NCBI RefSeq assembly: GCF_029962835.1 | Contig: NC_080588.1 | Location: 43,879,001-43,943,000 of the forward strand | Length of the DNA stretch: 64,000 bases | From: Magnolia sinica | Taxonomy: Eukaryota > Streptophyta > Magnoliopsida > Magnoliales > Magnoliaceae | Direction of reading: 5' to 3' | Shown: positions 60,701 through 64,000 of the stretch, piece after piece | Layout of the letters: every line of letters begins with the position of its first letter | How positions within the stretch are numbered: position 1 is the first letter of the stretch | Translations under genes and position numbers: made by a program | The notes under the pieces: generated by a model | Told to the model about the DNA's origin: nothing | The model's database searches: none | Seen by the model: only the letters and a program-made list of their open reading frames with translations

Positions 60701-61888
60701 GCCCGAGTGCCAAATACCAGGAGGCTGCATCTCCCACTGTGTCGTAGTTAGTTAGGAGGGGGTGTGGCTTACCCGCCCGAGGGTAGGGGGCATAGCTAGG
60801 CTGAGTTTGACCAGCTTGTGAATGGGTCCACTATCGACGTGCTGGGCAGATATTGGCTGACTACTGGACATGCGGATAATGAGGTCTCTTCTATTTGCAT
60901 GGTCGTGCGTCAGTGGACGGTGATTTGCATGTAGAGTGTAATGGACCCCAGTGATGATCCCAGAGATGAACTATACTGATATGTGGACTTATTGAGTAAG
61001 AGTTGTATACTCATTCATTCACTATCCACTTGGGCTGGTAGTGTGCAATTAATGTTACTGTACCTTCACAATGGCCAAGATTTCGGTTAGGGCACGCGAC
61101 TAATCTGAGATCAGGACTTTACCACATTGAGTCTGATTATCCAAATTTAGGTATGGGACTAGTTTGGATAGAAGTCCCTTGTGGAGGACCCCATAGCCTG
61201 TGATACTACATACTATCATCCTGACTTCACTCCAGCTTGGTCATTTCATTTGCACCGCATATTGCATTGCATCTGTAGCATTTAACATTTTGGGTTGTCA
61301 TGTTTCTGCATTAATATAGTCGTTAGCATTCATGCCTTGCATCGCATAGCCTTGGTACAGCTGATGGCACTCATAGATTTACTAGTATATTTCTGCTTAC
61401 TCTGATGTCGTATGATTCATGATCTCATCAGTATTTCTGCTTATTTCGATATTGTAAGATTTATGACATTGTATTGTATACTTGGCACTTACCTTGTGCA
61501 CACACTTACACCACCTTCTAAGCTTTCTATAAGCTTATGCACGATAGATGTGTGTAGGTGATGTTAGGTTGCGGCAGCATGGAGCTTAGAGCATGTAGTG
61601 TCTTCGAGAGCTTAGATTTTCGACATATGTATTTCCCTTTCAGCATTGTATTCAAAGTTTATATTAGTGGATATGTGATGATGATGTTGCTTTTGTGATT
61701 TGGGTAAACTTGTGGTTATGCTTCTTACAAGATAAATGTACGTTGAAAAATCCTCCTTGTATGATCCCAGGATCGAAATCTGGCGTATACGCCCTGGGAG
61801 CCGAGAATGGGGTATTATGGAGGCTGTTGGCACCGAATTTAGTGATCAAGAATCTTGTGAGCCCGATTTTCGAGTTTGGGGTATGACA
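57761..61888 (+). mobile_element. Family B solo LTR (4.1 kb)
   Basis: It begins TGAGACTCGTATCCTAGCCC and ends GTTTGGGGTATGACA. There is no primer-binding site or internal region next to it, and gag of the host element continues directly at 61889. GCTGT at its left and GCTGC at its right may be a worn target duplication. It is longer than the copy at 54450-57471 because it holds additional fold-back-like sequence (about 58590-60330) with many GGCCCA strings. Confidence 0.8.
58590..60330. other. Fold-back-like and GGCCCA-rich filler inside the solo LTR
   Basis: Strings such as CCCACCTTGATGTATG, CACACTGTCCA and AGGCCCATTGTGAT recur at irregular spacing. A GCT run lies near 59088. No gene is recognised. 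Confidence 0.5.
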
Positions 61889-62600
61889 GCTGCCCTCCAG
61901 GGGCAAAGTCGACAGACAGAGGAGACTCCGGAGTAGAGAGAGCAGACATAAGTGAGTGCCTTTTATCGAGATTTTTGTCAGTACAATCCCCCACGTTTCA
62001 GGGGTGAGCCTGATCTCACAGCGGCCGAGTTATGGCATGTAGAGGTGGAGAGGATCTTTGATAACATGCGATGTACATCACAAGAGCGAGTTCCTCTGGT
62101 CATTTTTCTTCTTCAGGGCGAGGCCCAAAACTGGTGGCCTTCTATTTCCAGATCAGTTGAGAGAGATTTTGTGTGGACCTGGAAGGACTTCGTGGATAAT
62201 TTCAACCAGAAGTTCTTCCCTGAGCATGTTTGGGAGCAGAGAGCGCTAGAGTTCAAGACCCTTGTTCAGGGTGATATAACCATGTCTCAGTATGAGGCAC
62301 GTTTTGTTGCTTTGTCCAGATTCGCCACCTATCTTGTTGATGACGAGAGGGGGAAGGCCTGCCGTTTTGTGAACAGCTTGCATCCCGCTCTCAGGAGTAG
62401 AGTGGTTGGGCATCTTCTTACTACATTTGCTGAGGTTGTACATAGGGCCCTAGTGTATGAGGAAGATTGGGCTACCTATCAGAGGTCCCGAGATCAGGGT
62501 GGAGACCGAAAGAGGAAGACGCATTCCGGTAGCTCCCACCAGAAACAACACCGTTGGCATAGGGACCGTTCAGGGTTTCGATAACTAGCAACACAGCCAG
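61889..62600 (+). pseudogene. Gag capsid region of Del/Tekay-like element
   Basis: A retrotransposon gag domain with NPPRFRGEPDLTAAELW, FLLQGEAQNWW, FNQKFFPEHVWEQRALEF and GDITMSQYEARFVALSRFA lies at about 61952-62400, followed by a basic tail (GGDRKRKTHS). This is the capsid core of Ty3/gypsy chromoviruses. Confidence 0.88.
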
Positions 62601-62654
62601 TGACATCTTCTTCCCAGCCAGCTTTATCTTCTTTTAGACCATTCACCAGAGTTT

Positions 62655-62705
62655 GTTTCGGTTGTGGGCAGATGGGACATCGTAGAAGCAAGTGTCCTTA
62701 TCCCC
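62655..62705 (+). other. Gag CCHC zinc knuckle
   Basis: The translation CFGCGQMGHRRSKC fits C-X2-C-X4-H-X4-C, the RNA-binding knuckle at the end of gag. Confidence 0.85.
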
Positions 62706-63019
62706 AACAGTAGCAGAAGAGGGCACCGCCCACAGCAGCCCCCACATCAGCCACCATAGCAGCAGCAACAAAGACCCCAGCACCAGCCTCTTAGGCCTCC
62801 TCCACGGCAGTAGAGGCAATAGGGTAGGCCGCTGCAATGACCACAACAACAGCAGAGACCGTAGCAGAGGGGTCGGGTACCTCCCCGTTGGCTTAGGGCA
62901 GGTTTTATGCCACTCAACAGGTCACAGACCCTTAGACGTTAAGCTTGCTTACCTTGCCATCTTAGGGTAGATTCTATGCTGCACAACAAGTGCAGGGCCA
63001 GGATCCTCAGTTGTCGTCG

Positions 63020-63380
63020 GGAGGAATAGTCGAGGGTATTCTTCTTGTCTTCGCTTCTATTGTTTGTATATTGTTTGATTTCGGAGCGTCGTATTCGTTT
63101 GTGGCCGAGGAGTTTTGTCGATCGACTGATCTTCCGTCGGAGTCCACTCATAAGGCTCTATCTGTTTCGACTCCCTTGGGGAAGTCTGCCGTTATAGGTC
63201 GTATGTGTTGGTTTTGTCCCATGCTAGTTAGAGAGATGTTCCTGCCTGCGGACTTGTACATATTGGTGATGGCTGAGTATGATGTTATCCTGGGTATGGA
63301 TTGGCTTACCGAGTACCACGTTGTGTTGGACTGCTCTACTAGGACAGTCACGTTTGCATATCCAGCTTGCCTATGTTCTA
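63020..63380 (+). pseudogene. Protease region of Del/Tekay-like element
   Basis: The family segments GASYSFVAEEFC, LSVSTPLGKSAVIGRMC and DVILGMDWLTEYHVVLDC are present in order. The domain is recognisable, but the element as a whole is broken. Confidence 0.85.
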
Positions 63381-63599
63381 GTTCGTTGCCGAGCCCAGAG
63401 GAGGCTGTTGTCTAGCTTGTTGGCTTGTGTTGTTGAGGAGTCAGTGGCTAGGTGTTTTGAGCAGTTACCAGTTGTTTGTAAGTTTTCGGATATGTTTCAG
63501 GAGATTCCAGGTTTGTCACCGCGCCGATAGATAGAGTTTCAGATAGATCTGGTGCTCGGTACCGCGCTTATCTCGGAGGCCCCATATTGGATGACACTA

Positions 63600-64000
63600 A
63601 TGTGGTTGTGGGAGCTATAGGGGCGATTGGATGAGTTGCGAGAGTTGGATTTTATTCGTCCTAGGAGTTAGCCGTGGGGAGCCCCGATATTATTCATGAA
63701 GAAGAAGAATGGCTCGTTGAGGCTCTATGTGGATTATCACAAGCTCAACAAAGTCACTATTAAGAACAGATACCTGCTCCCGATGATTGATGATTTGTTT
63801 AACTAGTTGCAGGGTGCTCAGTTCTTTTTCAAGATTAACTTGCGCTCTTGTTATTATCAGATTCGAGCCAGAGAGGAGGACATTCTAAAGATAGCTTTCT
63901 GGACGAGCTACGATATCTTCGAGTTTCTAGTCATGTCTTTTGAGCTGACCAATGCACCAGCCGTCTTCATGTAGCTGATGAATGAGGTCTTCTGGCCCTA
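63600..64000 (+). pseudogene. Reverse transcriptase N-terminal part, cut by window end
   Basis: The segments [38 protein letters not shown] and [15 protein letters not shown] are in family order. The catalytic YVDD region lies beyond the window. Confidence 0.82.

Larger units (their letters stand above)
47310..64000 (+). mobile_element. Del/Tekay-like chromovirus retrotransposon, nested, runs off window
   Basis: Parts in order: partial family B LTR about 47310-47978, primer-binding site about 47986-48000, leader, gag start at 48142, gag 57472-57760, gag 61889-62600 with zinc knuckle, protease about 63020-63380 and reverse transcriptase from about 63600 to the window end. Two insertions split it: 48175-57471 (minus) and 57761-61888 (plus). 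Gag, protease and RT wording is Del/Tekay-like. It is broken with several interruptions and old. Integrase, chromodomain and 3' LTR would lie beyond the window. Confidence 0.8.

Overview
The window is nuclear DNA of a flowering plant, gene-poor and dominated by transposable elements. The evidence is plant-type Ty3/gypsy retrotransposons (Athila, Tat and Del/Tekay-like chromovirus lineages), plant CACTA and Mutator-like ends, GT-AG introns and a decayed copy of a plant Polycomb gene. The very abundant short fold-back repeats built on a 'CCCACCATGATGTATGTG' theme suggest a magnoliid-type tree, but that is an inference from memory of such genomes and is not proven here.

Layout. 1-1240 is a degenerate telomere-like (TTTAGG/TTATAGG) satellite with a higher-order repeat, followed by a three-unit ~170 bp tandem repeat (1251-1750). 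3860-6653 (minus strand) holds the only host gene I recognise: a decayed EMF2-type (Su(z)12 family, PRC2) pseudogene with zinc-finger, linker and first VEFS-box exons. 9.57-12.2 kb is a cluster of fold-back elements, one pair forming a large inverted duplication. 12.2-13.14 kb is a CACTA 3' end with eight palindromic subterminal repeats. 13.14-15.02 kb is a Del/Tekay-type LTR piece.

15.02-32.31 kb is a three-level nest: an Athila-like element on the minus strand (5' LTR 30644-32314, gag and pol down to 15017) is interrupted in its leader by a second Athila-like element on the plus strand (18959-30326, target duplication GTTTC). The second element is itself interrupted by a 4.4 kb solo long LTR (23436-27860, target duplication GCTTG).

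33.97-43.33 kb is a GC-rich, young Tat-lineage element with dual RNase H. On the opposite strand, between integrase and the 3' LTR, it carries an uninterrupted three-exon gene (40218-42537). Both element borders carry a 204 bp duplicated flank, and the right copy looks like the empty insertion site.

43.5-46.7 kb is fold-back/MITE-rich spacer. 46.7-64 kb is a second nest: a Del/Tekay-like element (plus strand, running off the window end inside reverse transcriptase) whose gag region is split by two insertions of the same LTR family (48175-57471 minus; 57761-61888 plus). The first of these is split again by a 3.1 kb solo LTR (51080-54192). A 454 bp palindrome lies at the left edge (47068-47521). 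No rRNA, tRNA or CRISPR was recognised. Apart from the retrotransposon's antisense gene, I see no intact gene in the window.
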